The notes under the pieces: model-generated
Told to the model about the DNA's origin: nothing
Databases searched by the model: none
The model's input: the letters and a program-made list of their open reading frames with translations, nothing else
DNA from: Mycobacterium sp. DL99
Lineage (GTDB): Bacteria; Actinomycetota; Actinomycetes; Mycobacteriales; Mycobacteriaceae
DNA: 64,000 nucleotides
NCBI RefSeq assembly: GCF_004762045.1
Contig: NZ_SJOM01000007.1
Span: forward strand, 3,421,906-3,485,905
Direction of reading: 5' to 3'
Part shown: positions 50,334 through 59,734 of the stretch, in pieces
Layout: the number at the start of each line of letters is the position of its first letter
Position numbering within the stretch: position 1 is the stretch's first letter
Translations under genes and position numbers: made by a program

Positions 50334-51730
50334 CCGGTCTGCTCGACGCTCCCTGGTTCTACTGGGCGATCGGCGTCGCGGTCGGATTTCCCGTCTGTCT
50401 GGTGCTCCTCACCGAACTCCATAACGCGCTCCGCAGACGGGGCAGCTTCCTGGCCGGCCCGGTGCACCTGGTCCGGACCTACATCCTGCCGCTGGGTGCG
50501 CTGCTGATCCTGCTGAGCCAGGCGATGCAGATCTCCGGGGAAACCACGCCGGTGCGGATTGTGGCGACGGTGTTCGGCTTTGTCGTACTGGTCCTGTTGC
50601 TGTCCGGACTCAACGCGACACTGTTCCAGAGTGCTCCGGAAGGCAGTTGGCGCAAGCGCATTCCGTCGATCTTCCTCGACGTCGCCCGGTTCGCACTGAT
50701 AGCCATCGGCATCGGTTTGATCTTCGCCTACATCTGGGGCGCCAATATCGGCGGGCTATTCACGGCCCTGGGAGTGTCGTCGATCGTGCTGGGCCTGGCC
50801 CTGCAGAACTCGGTCGGCCAGATCATCTCCGGGCTGCTGGTGTTGTTCGAGCAGCCGTTCCAACTCGGTGACTGGGTCGATGCGCCATCGGCGCGCGGGC
50901 GCGTGGTGGAGGTGAACTGGCGCGCAACCCATATCGACACCGGAAGCGGCCTGCAGGTGATCCCGAACTCCGTGCTGGCCGGCGGATCGTTCACCAACCT
51001 GAGCCGCCCGTCAGGCGCGCACACCATTTCTGTGATCACGGTGTTCGCCGTCGATGATGCCCCCGACGAGGTCTGCCGTGTACTCAACGAAGTGGGCCGC
51101 CGCCTACCTCAACTACGAAGCGACGGAACGGTATCCACCGTTGCGGCCGGCTCGTTGCAGTACAAGACGCTCATCCCACTGCACTCGCCCGCCGATGATT
51201 TCAGCGCGAGATCCACGTTCCTGCGCTGGACGTGGTACGCCTCGCGGCGTGCCGGTCTGCATCTGGACGAGGCCGAGGACGAGTTCGAGACCAGCGAACG
51301 TGTAGAGCAGACGCTCCGTCTGATCGCACCGACACTCCGCCTGAGCGCCGAGGACCAGCAGGATCTGGCACCGTACGTCCGTCTCACCCGGTACGGCACG
51401 GACGAGATCATCCAGGTCGTCGGTCAGGTTCCCAAGAAGATGACGTTCGTCGTCGCCGGCACGGTACAGCTGGCCGTTGCCGACGCGGACGATCTGTTCG
51501 TCCCGGTCCTCACCCTGGAACAGGGTGACTTCCTCGGGCAGACCGCCCTGACCCGCGAGCCGGTCATCACGACGGCCTACGCGCTGACAGAGGTCACCGT
51601 CGCGCAGTTCGACCGCGAATGCATCGAGGATCTGGTGGCGCGGAAGCCGGTACTGCTGCAGGACATCGGCCGGGCGATCGAGGAGCGCCGGGCCAGCGTC
51701 AGGCAGGCGCTCGTCGCGGCCGCTCGCTGA
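50330..51730 (+). CDS. MscS-like channel with cyclic-nucleotide-binding domain
   Basis: Membrane protein of 466 residues. Four helices precede the MscS pore and upper-vestibule segment SSIVLGLALQNSVGQIISGL, then the beta domain with WVDAPSARGRVVEVNWRATH. A C-terminal cNMP-type beta roll spans residues about 355-460, but its phosphate-binding cassette reads GDFLGQTALTREPV, lacking the usual Glu and Arg, so canonical cAMP binding is uncertain. The ATG at 50330 overlaps the cyclase-like gene stop (ATGA), so the two are made together. It may be a ligand-gated channel driven by the sensor. Confidence 0.87.
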   Translation: MTGLLDAPWFYWAIGVAVGFPVCLVLLTELHNALRRRGSFLAGPVHLVRTYILPLGALLILLSQAMQISGETTPVRIVATVFGFVVLVLLLSGLNATLFQSAPEGSWRKRIPSIFLDVARFALIAIGIGLIFAYIWGANIGGLFTALGVSSIVLGLALQNSVGQIISGLLVLFEQPFQLGDWVDAPSARGRVVEVNWRATHIDTGSGLQVIPNSVLAGGSFTNLSRPSGAHTISVITVFAVDDAPDEVCRVLNEVGRRLPQLRSDGTVSTVAAGSLQYKTLIPLHSPADDFSARSTFLRWTWYASRRAGLHLDEAEDEFETSERVEQTLRLIAPTLRLSAEDQQDLAPYVRLTRYGTDEIIQVVGQVPKKMTFVVAGTVQLAVADADDLFVPVLTLEQGDFLGQTALTREPVITTAYALTEVTVAQFDRECIEDLVARKPVLLQDIGRAIEERRASVRQALVAAAR

Positions 51731-51892
51731 ATGCGGTCGCCGAGGGTCTCGGCGCCGAGTTCCAACCGTTAGTAAACCGCGATCTGCATGTGCGGTGTTG
51801 TTACGCGTGTGACTGATGGGACGCGTGTTTCACTACGGAAGCAAGCGGCAAACTGCTTGGGATACGTGCAGAAAGGACGGTTGGTTGCCGTT

Positions 51893-52888
51893 ATGAAGTT
51901 CCTCAACAAGATTCGCGGAGCGTGGACGCGCCGACTGGCGGCGGGGGCAATGGCTGCCGCCACCCTGCCCGCGCTGATCGGTCTCGCAGGAGGTTCGGCG
52001 ACCGCTGGCGCGTTCTCCCGCCCGGGTCTTCCGGTCGAGTACCTCGACGTGTTCTCGCCGTCGATGAACCGCAACATCCGCGTCCAGTTCCAGGGCGGCG
52101 GACCGCATGCCGTGTACCTCCTCGACGGCCTGCGGGCCCAGGACGACTACAACGGTTGGGACATCAACACCCCCGCCTTCGAGTGGTACAACGGATCGGG
52201 CCTGTCGGTGGTCATGCCGGTCGGCGGCCAGTCCAGCTTCTACACCGACTGGTACCAGCCCTCGAAGGGCAACGGTCAGGACTACACCTACAAGTGGGAG
52301 ACCTTCCTGACCAATGAGCTGCCGACCTGGCTGGCCGCGAACCGCGGCGTGTCGCAGACCGGCAACGCGGTCGTCGGCATCTCGATGGCGGGCAGCGCAG
52401 CGCTGACCTACGCGATCCATCACCCGCAGCAGTTCATCTACGCCGGAACGCTTTCGGGCTTCCTGAACCCGTCCGAGGGCTGGTGGCCGATGCTGATCGG
52501 GCTGGCGATGAACGACGCCGGCGGCTACAACGCCGAGAGCATGTGGGGACCGTCGACCGACCCGGCGTGGAAGCGCAATGACCCGATGGTCAACATCAAC
52601 CAGCTGGTCGCCAACAACACCCGCCTCTGGATCTACTGCGGCACCGGCACCCCGTCGGATCTCGACTCCGGGACCAACGGCGGCAACCTGATGGCAGCTC
52701 AGTTCCTCGAAGGCCTGACACTGCGCACCAACGTCACCTTCCGGGACAACTACATCGCCGCCGGCGGCACCAACGGGGTGTTCAACTTCCCCTCCAACGG
52801 CACGCACGCCTGGAGCTACTGGGGACAGCAGCTCGAGCAGATGAAGCCCGACATCCAGCGGGTGCTGGGCGCGCAGTCGGCCACCTAG
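51893..52888 (+). CDS. fbpC: Mycolyltransferase, antigen 85C-like
   Basis: Secreted mycolyltransferase of 331 residues that transfers mycolic acid between trehalose esters and onto arabinogalactan. The signal peptide (WTRRLAAGAMAAATLPALIGL, split) ends at ATAGA before FSRPGLPVEYL. The nucleophile is Ser164 in GISMAGS and the His is His305 in NGTHAW. The segment YQPSKGNGQDYTYKW and GFLNPSEGWWPMLIGLAMND match the C form and lack the Cys pair of the A and B forms. The ATG at 51893 is used; an in-frame TTG at 51881 has a better-spaced GAAAGGA. A terminator follows at 52902. Confidence 0.92.
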   Translation: MKFLNKIRGAWTRRLAAGAMAAATLPALIGLAGGSATAGAFSRPGLPVEYLDVFSPSMNRNIRVQFQGGGPHAVYLLDGLRAQDDYNGWDINTPAFEWYNGSGLSVVMPVGGQSSFYTDWYQPSKGNGQDYTYKWETFLTNELPTWLAANRGVSQTGNAVVGISMAGSAALTYAIHHPQQFIYAGTLSGFLNPSEGWWPMLIGLAMNDAGGYNAESMWGPSTDPAWKRNDPMVNINQLVANNTRLWIYCGTGTPSDLDSGTNGGNLMAAQFLEGLTLRTNVTFRDNYIAAGGTNGVFNFPSNGTHAWSYWGQQLEQMKPDIQRVLGAQSAT

Positions 52889-52901
52889 AAGACCACCCAC
52901 C

Positions 52902-52938
52902 CAGGGAGCCTGTCGTCACCCCTACGGCAGGCTCCCTG
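52902..52938 (+). terminator. Terminator hairpin of fbpC
   Basis: CAGGGAGCCTG pairs with CAGGCTCCCTG over 11 bp, extended by three more pairs towards the loop. It lies 13 bases after the stop at 52888, with no U-tract. Confidence 0.7.
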
Positions 52939-52965
52939 CCCTGTGTCCGGAGTACGTTGGTGGCG

Positions 52966-54531
52966 ATGACTGAGTCCCCGTCGAGGTCCTCGTCCGGGCC
53001 CTCGCCGAATGCACGGATGCTCGGCGGAGTTGCGGCCGCCGCGGTCTCGCTCGGTGTCGCGGCGGTTGTCGGCATTCCGTTCCCGACTCAGGCCCAACCG
53101 CTCGGCGCGGTCGGCGCGGTGATCGTCGACCGCACACCAGGCGCCGTCAAAGAATGGGTGATTCAAACGCTGGGCGGCCTGGACAAGCTCTTCCTCGTCG
53201 TCGTCCTCCTGGTCGTGATCGCGGCCATCGCCGCCCTCGCCGCGACCTACGAAACTCGGCGCCGGCCGGTCGGCAGCGTGATCTTTGTCATCGCAGGACT
53301 TCTCAGCTGTGCCGCCGTGCTCTCGCGGCCCGGCGCGACCCTGCCCGACATCGTGCCGACGGTGGCGGGCACCGCATGCGGCGTGGCAGTGCTGCGTCTC
53401 CTTGCGCTGCGGCTGTGGACGGTCCCCGAGACCGGCCCCGCCGACGGCGGTGACGAACCCGACGTCACCCGACGAATGTGGCTCACCACCGGCGGCCTGC
53501 TGGCCTTCGGGGCGGCGAGCGGGCTGCTGGGTGTCGTCATCGGCCGCTTGACCAATTCCGTGGCGGCCGAGCGCGATGTCTCGGTGATCCCGCGTCCGCG
53601 CATACCCGCTCCGCCGATACCGGCCGGTGTGCAGCCGAAAGATGTTGCCCTGCCGAGCTTCATCACCGATGGTGCCGACTTCTACCGGGTCGACATCGCG
53701 CTTTCCGTTCCCCAGCTGAGCCGCGACGAATGGCGGCTGCGCATTCACGGCATGGTGGACCGCGAGATCACCTACAGCTTCGCCGACCTGGACCGATTCG
53801 AAGTCGTCGAGAAGGCGGTGACGCTGACCTGCGTCTCCAATCCGGTTGGTGGCGAATATATCTCGACGGGAATGTGGACCGGTTATCGACTGTCCGACCT
53901 GCTGCGGGCCGCCGGGGTATCTCCCGATGCGGACATGCTGCTGTCGAAATCCGTCGACGGATTCACTGTCGGTACCCCGGTAGAGGCCATCGGCGACGGC
54001 CGCGACGCGATGTTGGCCGTCGGCCTCAACGGGCAACCGCTTCCCGTCGTGCACGGCTACCCGGCCAGGCTGGTGATGGCCGGACTCTACGGCTACGTGT
54101 CGGCCACCAAATGGGTCACCGACCTCGAACTCACCCGCTTCGACCGGGCTGAGGCGTACTGGACCAAACAGGGCTGGGCACCGCGGGGCCCGATCAAAAC
54201 CGAGTCACGCATCGACGTTCCAAAACGCGGCCAACAAGTACCGGTAGGGCCGACGACGTTCGGTGGAGTGGCGTGGGCGCAGAACCGCGGCGTGCGCGGC
54301 GTCGAGGTCCGAATGGACGACAGCCCGTGGCAACCCGCCCAACTCGGGGACACGTACTCCAACGAGACATGGCGGTTGTGGAGCTTCGACTGGCAGGCGA
54401 ACAGCCCGGGCGGACACACCATCACGGTGCGGGCGACCGACAACACCGGAGCTGTCCAGACATCAGACGAAGCCCCTACGGTGCCCGACGGCGCGACCGG
54501 TTGGCATTCGGTGAATTTCACCGTCGCGTAA
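52966..54531 (+). CDS. Sulfite oxidase-like molybdopterin membrane protein
   Basis: Protein of 521 residues. Residues 20-210 hold about five membrane helices; from about 245 a periplasmic molybdopterin domain of the SUOX/YedY fold follows, with the conserved Mo-ligand Cys289 in VTLTCVSNPVGG, SATKWVTDLELTRF, and an Ig-like dimer domain (VRGVEVRMDDSPWQPA). The N-terminal membrane part is unusual for sulfite oxidases and resembles Rv0218 from memory. Substrate unknown. The ATG at 52966 is taken as start; a GTG lies nine bases upstream. Confidence 0.85.
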   Translation: MTESPSRSSSGPSPNARMLGGVAAAAVSLGVAAVVGIPFPTQAQPLGAVGAVIVDRTPGAVKEWVIQTLGGLDKLFLVVVLLVVIAAIAALAATYETRRRPVGSVIFVIAGLLSCAAVLSRPGATLPDIVPTVAGTACGVAVLRLLALRLWTVPETGPADGGDEPDVTRRMWLTTGGLLAFGAASGLLGVVIGRLTNSVAAERDVSVIPRPRIPAPPIPAGVQPKDVALPSFITDGADFYRVDIALSVPQLSRDEWRLRIHGMVDREITYSFADLDRFEVVEKAVTLTCVSNPVGGEYISTGMWTGYRLSDLLRAAGVSPDADMLLSKSVDGFTVGTPVEAIGDGRDAMLAVGLNGQPLPVVHGYPARLVMAGLYGYVSATKWVTDLELTRFDRAEAYWTKQGWAPRGPIKTESRIDVPKRGQQVPVGPTTFGGVAWAQNRGVRGVEVRMDDSPWQPAQLGDTYSNETWRLWSFDWQANSPGGHTITVRATDNTGAVQTSDEAPTVPDGATGWHSVNFTVA

Positions 54532-54549
54532 CGCAGGCCCTTGCTACGG

Positions 54550-54750
54550 CTACTTCGACGAGATCTTGCGCCAACTCAACGCCGCGATCACGACGCCGAT
54601 CACCGCGGTGATCGGTCCGATGATCGACCAGGTGGTGGTGTTGCTCATCGGGCTGCCCTGCACCACACCGAATCCCTGTAGCGCCCACAGCAGGCCGAAC
54701 AAAGCCACGATCACACCGACTGCGAACGCCACGACGTATCCCCTGTTCAT
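54550..54750 (-). CDS. Small two-helix membrane protein
   Basis: Protein of 66 residues with two membrane helices (VVAFAVGVIVALFGLLWAL; WSIIGPITAVIGVVIAALSW) joined by a short polar loop and ending in RKISSK. The positive C-terminus should face the cytosol. No family is recognised. Convergent with the sulfite-oxidase-like gene. Confidence 0.65.
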   Translation of the reverse strand: MNRGYVVAFAVGVIVALFGLLWALQGFGVVQGSPMSNTTTWSIIGPITAVIGVVIAALSWRKISSK

Positions 54751-54781
54751 GGCTGGATGCTACGCGCAAATGTGCGTCAAC

Positions 54782-55528
54782 TCAGCCCTGAACGGTGGGC
54801 CGGATGACGATTTCGCCGATCTCGACATCGCGTGGCTGCTCGATCGCGAATGCCACCGCACGAGCCACCGCTTCCGCCGGGAGGCCGAATTCGTCCATGT
54901 TGGAACGTATCCGGGCGCGCAGCACCGGATCATCTATCGAGCCGTCGAGCTCCGTACGGACAAATCCCGGTGAGATGGAGGTGGTCCGGATGACACCGTC
55001 GGTGGATTCCTGTCGCAGTGCCTCCATCACGGTCCGTACCGCATTCTTGGTCGCGGCGTAGACGCCCATATCCGGCACGATCTTCAACCCGGCGGTCGAC
55101 ACCGTAGTGACGAAATGCCCGTGGCCCTGGCGCCGGAACACCGGTGCGGCCGCTGCGATTCCGTGCAACACGCCGCGCAGATTGACGTCGATCATCGCCG
55201 ACCACCCGTCGACGTCACCGTCGGACAGCTGCCCGATCTTGCTGATGCCCGCATTGTTCACCAACACGTCCAGCCGGCCGAACTCGTTCGTCGCCGCTTC
55301 GACGAACATTTCGACGTCGGCCCGGCGGGTGACATCGACAGCCAGCGCGACCACGCTCGATCCCGCCGCTACGAGTTCGGCGGCGATCCGCTCAAGGCGG
55401 TCTTCTCGCCTGGCGCCCAAGACCAACCTCGCGCCCCGCGCTGCCAAAAGTCGCGCCGTCGCTTCACCGATGCCACTGCTGGCTCCGGTGACTGCGACCA
55501 CCGTTCCGGCGATCGATGGACCGGTCAC
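54782..55528 (-). CDS. SDR family oxidoreductase
   Basis: Classical short-chain dehydrogenase of 248 residues: cofactor loop VTGASSGIGEATA, NNAGISKIGQ, catalytic Ser in TTVSTAG and YAATKNA for Tyr/Lys. ARREDRL after strand 2 favours NADP. The GTG at 55528 overlaps the stop of the quinone oxidoreductase gene by four bases, so both are made from one transcript. Substrate unknown. Confidence 0.87.
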   Translation of the reverse strand: MTGPSIAGTVVAVTGASSGIGEATARLLAARGARLVLGARREDRLERIAAELVAAGSSVVALAVDVTRRADVEMFVEAATNEFGRLDVLVNNAGISKIGQLSDGDVDGWSAMIDVNLRGVLHGIAAAAPVFRRQGHGHFVTTVSTAGLKIVPDMGVYAATKNAVRTVMEALRQESTDGVIRTTSISPGFVRTELDGSIDDPVLRARIRSNMDEFGLPAEAVARAVAFAIEQPRDVEIGEIVIRPTVQG

Positions 55529-56451
55529 GGACGCAGCACCAATTTCCCTCTGGTGTGCCGCTTTTCCAGCTCGGTGTACGCGGCCCGGACGTCGTCGAGG
55601 GCGAACACCCCGGCGATCGGCACGTCGAGTTCCCCGTTGGCGGCGAGATCGGCCAGCTCGGCGATGATCGCGATGTCGGCCCCCTCGGCATTTCCGGCCC
55701 CCTGGACGCCGAACTCCTCGATGGCGCCGAAGTCGATGATGGTGTCGACTCGCTCGGGCGCGACGCCCAACTCCTCGACGGCCAGCTTCACGTATCCGCC
55801 GCCGAAGAAATCGAGGAGGGCATCGACGCGACCCGACGGGGACGCGGCGCGTAGCCGGGCGGCCAGATCGTCGCCGTAATTGACCGGGACGGCGCCGTGC
55901 CGGGCGAGCCAGTCGTCGTTGTCGGGCCCGGCGATGCCGAGCACGGTGGCACCGGCACGCTTGGCGAGTTGCACGGCGATGGTGCCGACACCACCCGCGG
56001 CACCCGCGATCGCCACGGTGTCCCCGGGTTGCAGCCGCACGGCCCGCACCGCCGCATAGGCGGTGGCACCCACGACATACAGCGATCCGGCGACCTCCCA
56101 CGGCAGGCCGGCAGGTTTGGGAGCCAACTGGGTGGCGGGCACGCTCACATACTCGGCGTGGCTGGCGCGATCGTCGGTGTATCCGAGTACCTCGTCACCG
56201 ACGTCGAACCCGCTCACACCGGGCCCGAGTTCGGCCACCACACCCGCGAGGTCGCTGCCTTCGCCGGACGGAAATGCGGCCGGGAACCGGTCGTGCAGCG
56301 CGCCACGGCGAATCATGGCCTCGCCCGGGTTGATTCCAGCAGCACGGACCTCCACGAGCACCTCGCCTGCCGCCGGAACCGGCCTCGGCACGTCACGCAC
56401 CTGCAGGACGTCGATCCCGCCGTATTCATCGAATTGGACTGCTTTGCTCAT
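55525..56451 (-). CDS. NADP-dependent quinone oxidoreductase-like (zeta-crystallin) protein
   Basis: MDR-superfamily reductase of 308 residues without structural or catalytic zinc Cys ligands, so of the quinone oxidoreductase type. AGINPGEAMIRRG lies at the active site, VAIAGAAGGVGTIAVQLAKR is the NADPH loop, and the C-terminus FALDDVRAAYTELEKRHTRG is typical. It reduces quinones or enones. The ATG at 56451 is used. It is the first gene of an operon with the SDR. Confidence 0.87.
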   Translation of the reverse strand: MSKAVQFDEYGGIDVLQVRDVPRPVPAAGEVLVEVRAAGINPGEAMIRRGALHDRFPAAFPSGEGSDLAGVVAELGPGVSGFDVGDEVLGYTDDRASHAEYVSVPATQLAPKPAGLPWEVAGSLYVVGATAYAAVRAVRLQPGDTVAIAGAAGGVGTIAVQLAKRAGATVLGIAGPDNDDWLARHGAVPVNYGDDLAARLRAASPSGRVDALLDFFGGGYVKLAVEELGVAPERVDTIIDFGAIEEFGVQGAGNAEGADIAIIAELADLAANGELDVPIAGVFALDDVRAAYTELEKRHTRGKLVLRP

Positions 56452-56562
56452 AAGGCCTAAGACGACCCACCGGCCGAAAACATTCCGAAGTGGTCGCGAA
56501 ACCGATCCACCGTTCCCCAAGCGCACAGACAGTTCACAGGGTGTGTCCATATCTTCGTGGTG

Positions 56563-57201
56563 GTGAGCCAAGATCACTCACTGCGCCCCGTGATGCGGGG
56601 CATCCTCTTTGATGTCGCCCCTCCACTGATCGCCTACTACGGGCTGCGCGCCGCGGGCATCTCCGAGTACGCCGCACTGCTGACGGCGACCGTGGTCGCG
56701 GGAATCAAGGTCGCCTATGACGCGATCAAGGCTCGCCGGCTCGATCCGTTCGCGGGCTACCTGATGCTCAGCTTCGGTCTGAGCCTCGCGGTGGGCCTGG
56801 CCACCTCGGACGCCCGGATGCTGATGGCGGGCAACACCCTCGTCGGCGGCATCGGCGCTCTGGTTTTCCTCGGCAGTTGTTTCATCGGAAAACCGCTGAC
56901 CCAGATCGTCGCCGAACGGGTCCGGTTCGCCTCCGACGAGGCTCCCGAACCCGGCGAGGCGGCGTTCAGGCACCGGGTCCACGTTTCGCTCTCAGCGATG
57001 TGGGGCATCGGCCTGCTGGTCGGGATGTTGATCAGCCTGGCGATCATCTTCTCCCTGGCCATAGACATCGCGAATGGCGTGAACACGGTCGTTTCGCTGG
57101 GTTTCACGGCCCTGCTGATGGCGGCGACTGTCGTGGTGGCCAAGCGGGCCAGGGCCAAAGGGGAACTCCTCCGGGAACAAACGGGAGCCCGCCAAGGTTG
57201 A
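56563..57201 (+). CDS. VC0807-like integral membrane protein
   Basis: Protein of 212 residues with five to six hydrophobic segments (residues about 15-55, 65-85, 90-110, 145-170, 175-195). ILFDVAPPLIAYYGLRAAG, KVAYDAIKARRLDPFAGYL and the loop IAERVRFASDE-type turn fit the VC0807 group of unknown function. Three in-frame GTGs occur; the one at 56563 lies seven bases after TATCTT and may be leaderless. lon follows after 28 bases. Confidence 0.7.
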   Translation: MSQDHSLRPVMRGILFDVAPPLIAYYGLRAAGISEYAALLTATVVAGIKVAYDAIKARRLDPFAGYLMLSFGLSLAVGLATSDARMLMAGNTLVGGIGALVFLGSCFIGKPLTQIVAERVRFASDEAPEPGEAAFRHRVHVSLSAMWGIGLLVGMLISLAIIFSLAIDIANGVNTVVSLGFTALLMAATVVVAKRARAKGELLREQTGARQG

Positions 57202-57229
57202 GCGCATCAGACTGAACTTTGGAGGTTTG

Positions 57230-59554
57230 ATGTCCCAATCAAACGCAGTGCCCATCCTGTTCCTGAGCGAGCCGATCGTCCTGCCCGGAATGGTGGTGCC
57301 CGTCGAACTCGACGACGCTGCCCGTGCGGCGGTCGACGCCGCCCAGGCCAGCGAATCCGGCAAGCTGCTGATCGCCCCGCGCCTGGACGACCGCTACCCC
57401 ACTCACGGTGTGATCGCGTCGATCGTGCAGGTCGGGCGCATGCCCGGCGGTGCGGAAGCCGCCGTCGTCCGCGGTGAGCGCCGTGCCCACATCGGTTCCG
57501 GAACCACCGGACCGGGCGCAGCCCTGTGGGTCGAGGTGGAGGAAGCCGCCGAGCCCGAATCGGCGACCGACGAGACCAAGGCCTTGGCTGCCGAATACAA
57601 GAAGCTGCTGCTGGCCATGCTGCAGCGGCGCGAGGCCTGGCAGATCGTCGACGTGGTCAACAAGATCACCGACCCGTCCGCATTGGCCGACACGGCCGGT
57701 TACGCCTCGTACCTGACCGACGTGCAGAAGCGTGAGCTGCTGGAGACCTCAGATGTGGGTCGCCGGCTCCGTCTGCTGATCGACTGGACCGGCGAGCACC
57801 TGGCCGAGGTCGAGGTCAACGACAAGATCGCCGAGGACGTCCGGGCCGGGATGGACAAGCAGCAGAAGGAATTCCTGCTGCGCCAGCAGTTGAACGCCAT
57901 CCGCAAGGAACTGGGCGAGGGTGAACCGGAAGGGTCCGATGACTACCGGGCCCGGGTGGAGGCCGCCGACCTGCCCGAGAAGGTTCGCGAGGCCGCGCTT
58001 CGCGAGGTCGGCAAGCTGGAACGCTCCAGCGAGCAGAGCCCCGAGGGCGGCTGGATCCGCACCTGGCTGGACACCGTGCTGGATCTGCCGTGGAACGTGC
58101 GCACCGAGGACTCGACCGATCTCAAGGGTGCCCGCGAGATCCTGGACGCCGACCACCACGGGCTGGACGACGTCAAAGACCGCATCGTCGAGTACCTGGC
58201 CGTGCGAGCCCGTCGTGCGCAGCGCGGCATGGCCGTCGTCGGTGGGCGCGGTTCGGGCGCCGTGATGGTGCTGGCCGGGCCGCCCGGGGTCGGCAAGACC
58301 TCGCTGGGCGAGTCCGTCGCCCGCGCGCTGGGCCGCAAGTTCGTGCGCGTCGCCCTGGGCGGCGTGCGTGACGAGGCCGAGATCCGTGGCCACCGACGTA
58401 CCTACGTCGGCGCACTGCCCGGCCGCATCGTGAGGGCCATCGGTGAGGCGGGTTCGATGAATCCCGTTGTGCTGCTGGACGAGATCGACAAGGTGGGCTC
58501 GGACTACCGCGGCGATCCGTCGGCCGCCCTACTGGAGGTACTGGACCCGGCACAGAACCACACGTTCCGCGACCACTACCTGGATCTGGACCTGGACCTG
58601 TCGGATGTGGTGTTCCTGGCGACGGCCAACGTCATCGAGAACATCCCGTCGGCCCTGCTGGACCGGATGGAGTTGGTGCAGATCGACGGCTACACCGAGG
58701 ACGACAAGGTCGCCATCGCGCGTGACTACCTGCTGCCCCGGCAGGCCGAGCGTGCGGCGCTGACCGACTCCGAGGTGAGTGTGACGGACGCGGCACTGCG
58801 CAAGATCGCCGCGGACTACACCCGCGAGCCGGGCGTGCGGCAGTTCGAACGGCTGCTGGCCAAGGCGCTGCGCAAGGTCACGACCAAGTTGGACTCGACG
58901 GCCGCTCCGGTCGTCATCGATGAGCCGGATCTCGTTGAGTACCTGGGCCGTCCGCGATTCACACCGGAATCCGACGAACGCACCGCGGTGCCCGGCGTGG
59001 CGACCGGCCTGGCCGTCACGGGCCTGGGCGGCGATGTGCTCTACATCGAGGCCAACGGGAACGACGGCGAACCGGGTCTGAAGCTGACCGGTCAATTGGG
59101 TGACGTCATGAAGGAGTCGGCACAGATCGCGCTGTCCTATGTGCGGGCCCACGCCGAGCAGTTGGGTGTCGACCCCAAGACGCTGGACCGCCAGATCCAC
59201 GTGCACGTCCCCGCGGGCGCGGTGCCGAAGGACGGTCCCTCGGCCGGCGTCACGATGGTGACGGCACTGGTGTCGATGGCGACCGGCCGGCAGGTGCGCG
59301 GCGATGTCGGCATGACCGGTGAGGTCACGCTGAACGGCCGGGTGCTGCCGATCGGCGGCGTCAAGCAGAAGCTGCTCGCCGCACAGCGAGCCGGGCTGAA
59401 GACGGTGTTCATCCCGGTGCGCAACGAGCCCGACCTGGACGACGTGCCGGCCGAGGTGCTCGATGCGCTGGAGGTCAGGCCCATGACCGACGTGGCTGAC
59501 ATCATCGCGGCGGCGCTGGAGCCGGCTGCCGAGCTCGCGACAGCCGCCGCGTAA
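57230..59554 (+). CDS. lon: ATP-dependent Lon protease
   Basis: Cytosolic AAA+ serine protease of 774 residues that degrades misfolded and regulatory proteins. The N-terminal LON substrate domain (LSEPIVLPGMVVPVELDD) and a helical region precede Walker A GPPGVGKTS, Walker B VVLLDEIDK and the protease domain with catalytic Ser671 in PKDGPSAGV and Lys712 in GGVKQK. GGAGG just before the ATG at 57230 is the ribosome site; a TTG at 57227 is less likely. Lon is found in M. smegmatis relatives but absent from M. tuberculosis, which helps place this genome. A long hairpin follows. Confidence 0.97.
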   Translation: MSQSNAVPILFLSEPIVLPGMVVPVELDDAARAAVDAAQASESGKLLIAPRLDDRYPTHGVIASIVQVGRMPGGAEAAVVRGERRAHIGSGTTGPGAALWVEVEEAAEPESATDETKALAAEYKKLLLAMLQRREAWQIVDVVNKITDPSALADTAGYASYLTDVQKRELLETSDVGRRLRLLIDWTGEHLAEVEVNDKIAEDVRAGMDKQQKEFLLRQQLNAIRKELGEGEPEGSDDYRARVEAADLPEKVREAALREVGKLERSSEQSPEGGWIRTWLDTVLDLPWNVRTEDSTDLKGAREILDADHHGLDDVKDRIVEYLAVRARRAQRGMAVVGGRGSGAVMVLAGPPGVGKTSLGESVARALGRKFVRVALGGVRDEAEIRGHRRTYVGALPGRIVRAIGEAGSMNPVVLLDEIDKVGSDYRGDPSAALLEVLDPAQNHTFRDHYLDLDLDLSDVVFLATANVIENIPSALLDRMELVQIDGYTEDDKVAIARDYLLPRQAERAALTDSEVSVTDAALRKIAADYTREPGVRQFERLLAKALRKVTTKLDSTAAPVVIDEPDLVEYLGRPRFTPESDERTAVPGVATGLAVTGLGGDVLYIEANGNDGEPGLKLTGQLGDVMKESAQIALSYVRAHAEQLGVDPKTLDRQIHVHVPAGAVPKDGPSAGVTMVTALVSMATGRQVRGDVGMTGEVTLNGRVLPIGGVKQKLLAAQRAGLKTVFIPVRNEPDLDDVPAEVLDALEVRPMTDVADIIAAALEPAAELATAAA

Positions 59555-59573
59555 GGACGGCCACCGCGCGGGG

Positions 59574-59621
59574 GACCGTGAATGTACGCAGGTGACGGCC
59601 GGTCACCGTACAGACACGGTC
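59574..59621 (+). terminator. Long hairpin terminator of lon
   Basis: Three paired blocks (GACCGTG/CACGGTC, TGTAC/GTACA, GGTGAC/GTCACC) with small internal loops and a GGCCG loop give an 18-bp stem 19 bases after the lon stop. No U-tract follows, as in many mycobacterial terminators. Confidence 0.65.
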
Positions 59622-59734
59622 TCTCGGCGGGCAGGGTTGACCAGGGGGGGTGCGCATTCCGCACTCGGCTGCTAACGTGACGCGCGGCACACTCCGGGTT
59701 CGGAGTGGCTCACAACTCAAGATGCCGTTGAGTC

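Noticed and set aside
51788..51892. Longer N-terminus for the antigen 85C gene from a GTG at 51788
   Set aside because: It adds 35 residues without homology before the signal peptide; known family members start close to the basic n-region at 51893.
57190..57229. Possible HspR (HAIR) element before lon
   Set aside because: TTGAG near 57199 lacks a properly spaced CTCAA partner, so the inverted repeat is not there.
59637..59678. TTGACC and TAACGT as a promoter for the riboswitch
   Set aside because: The two hexamers are 30 bases apart, far from the 16-19 expected. TAACGT alone could be a -10 box, but evidence is thin.
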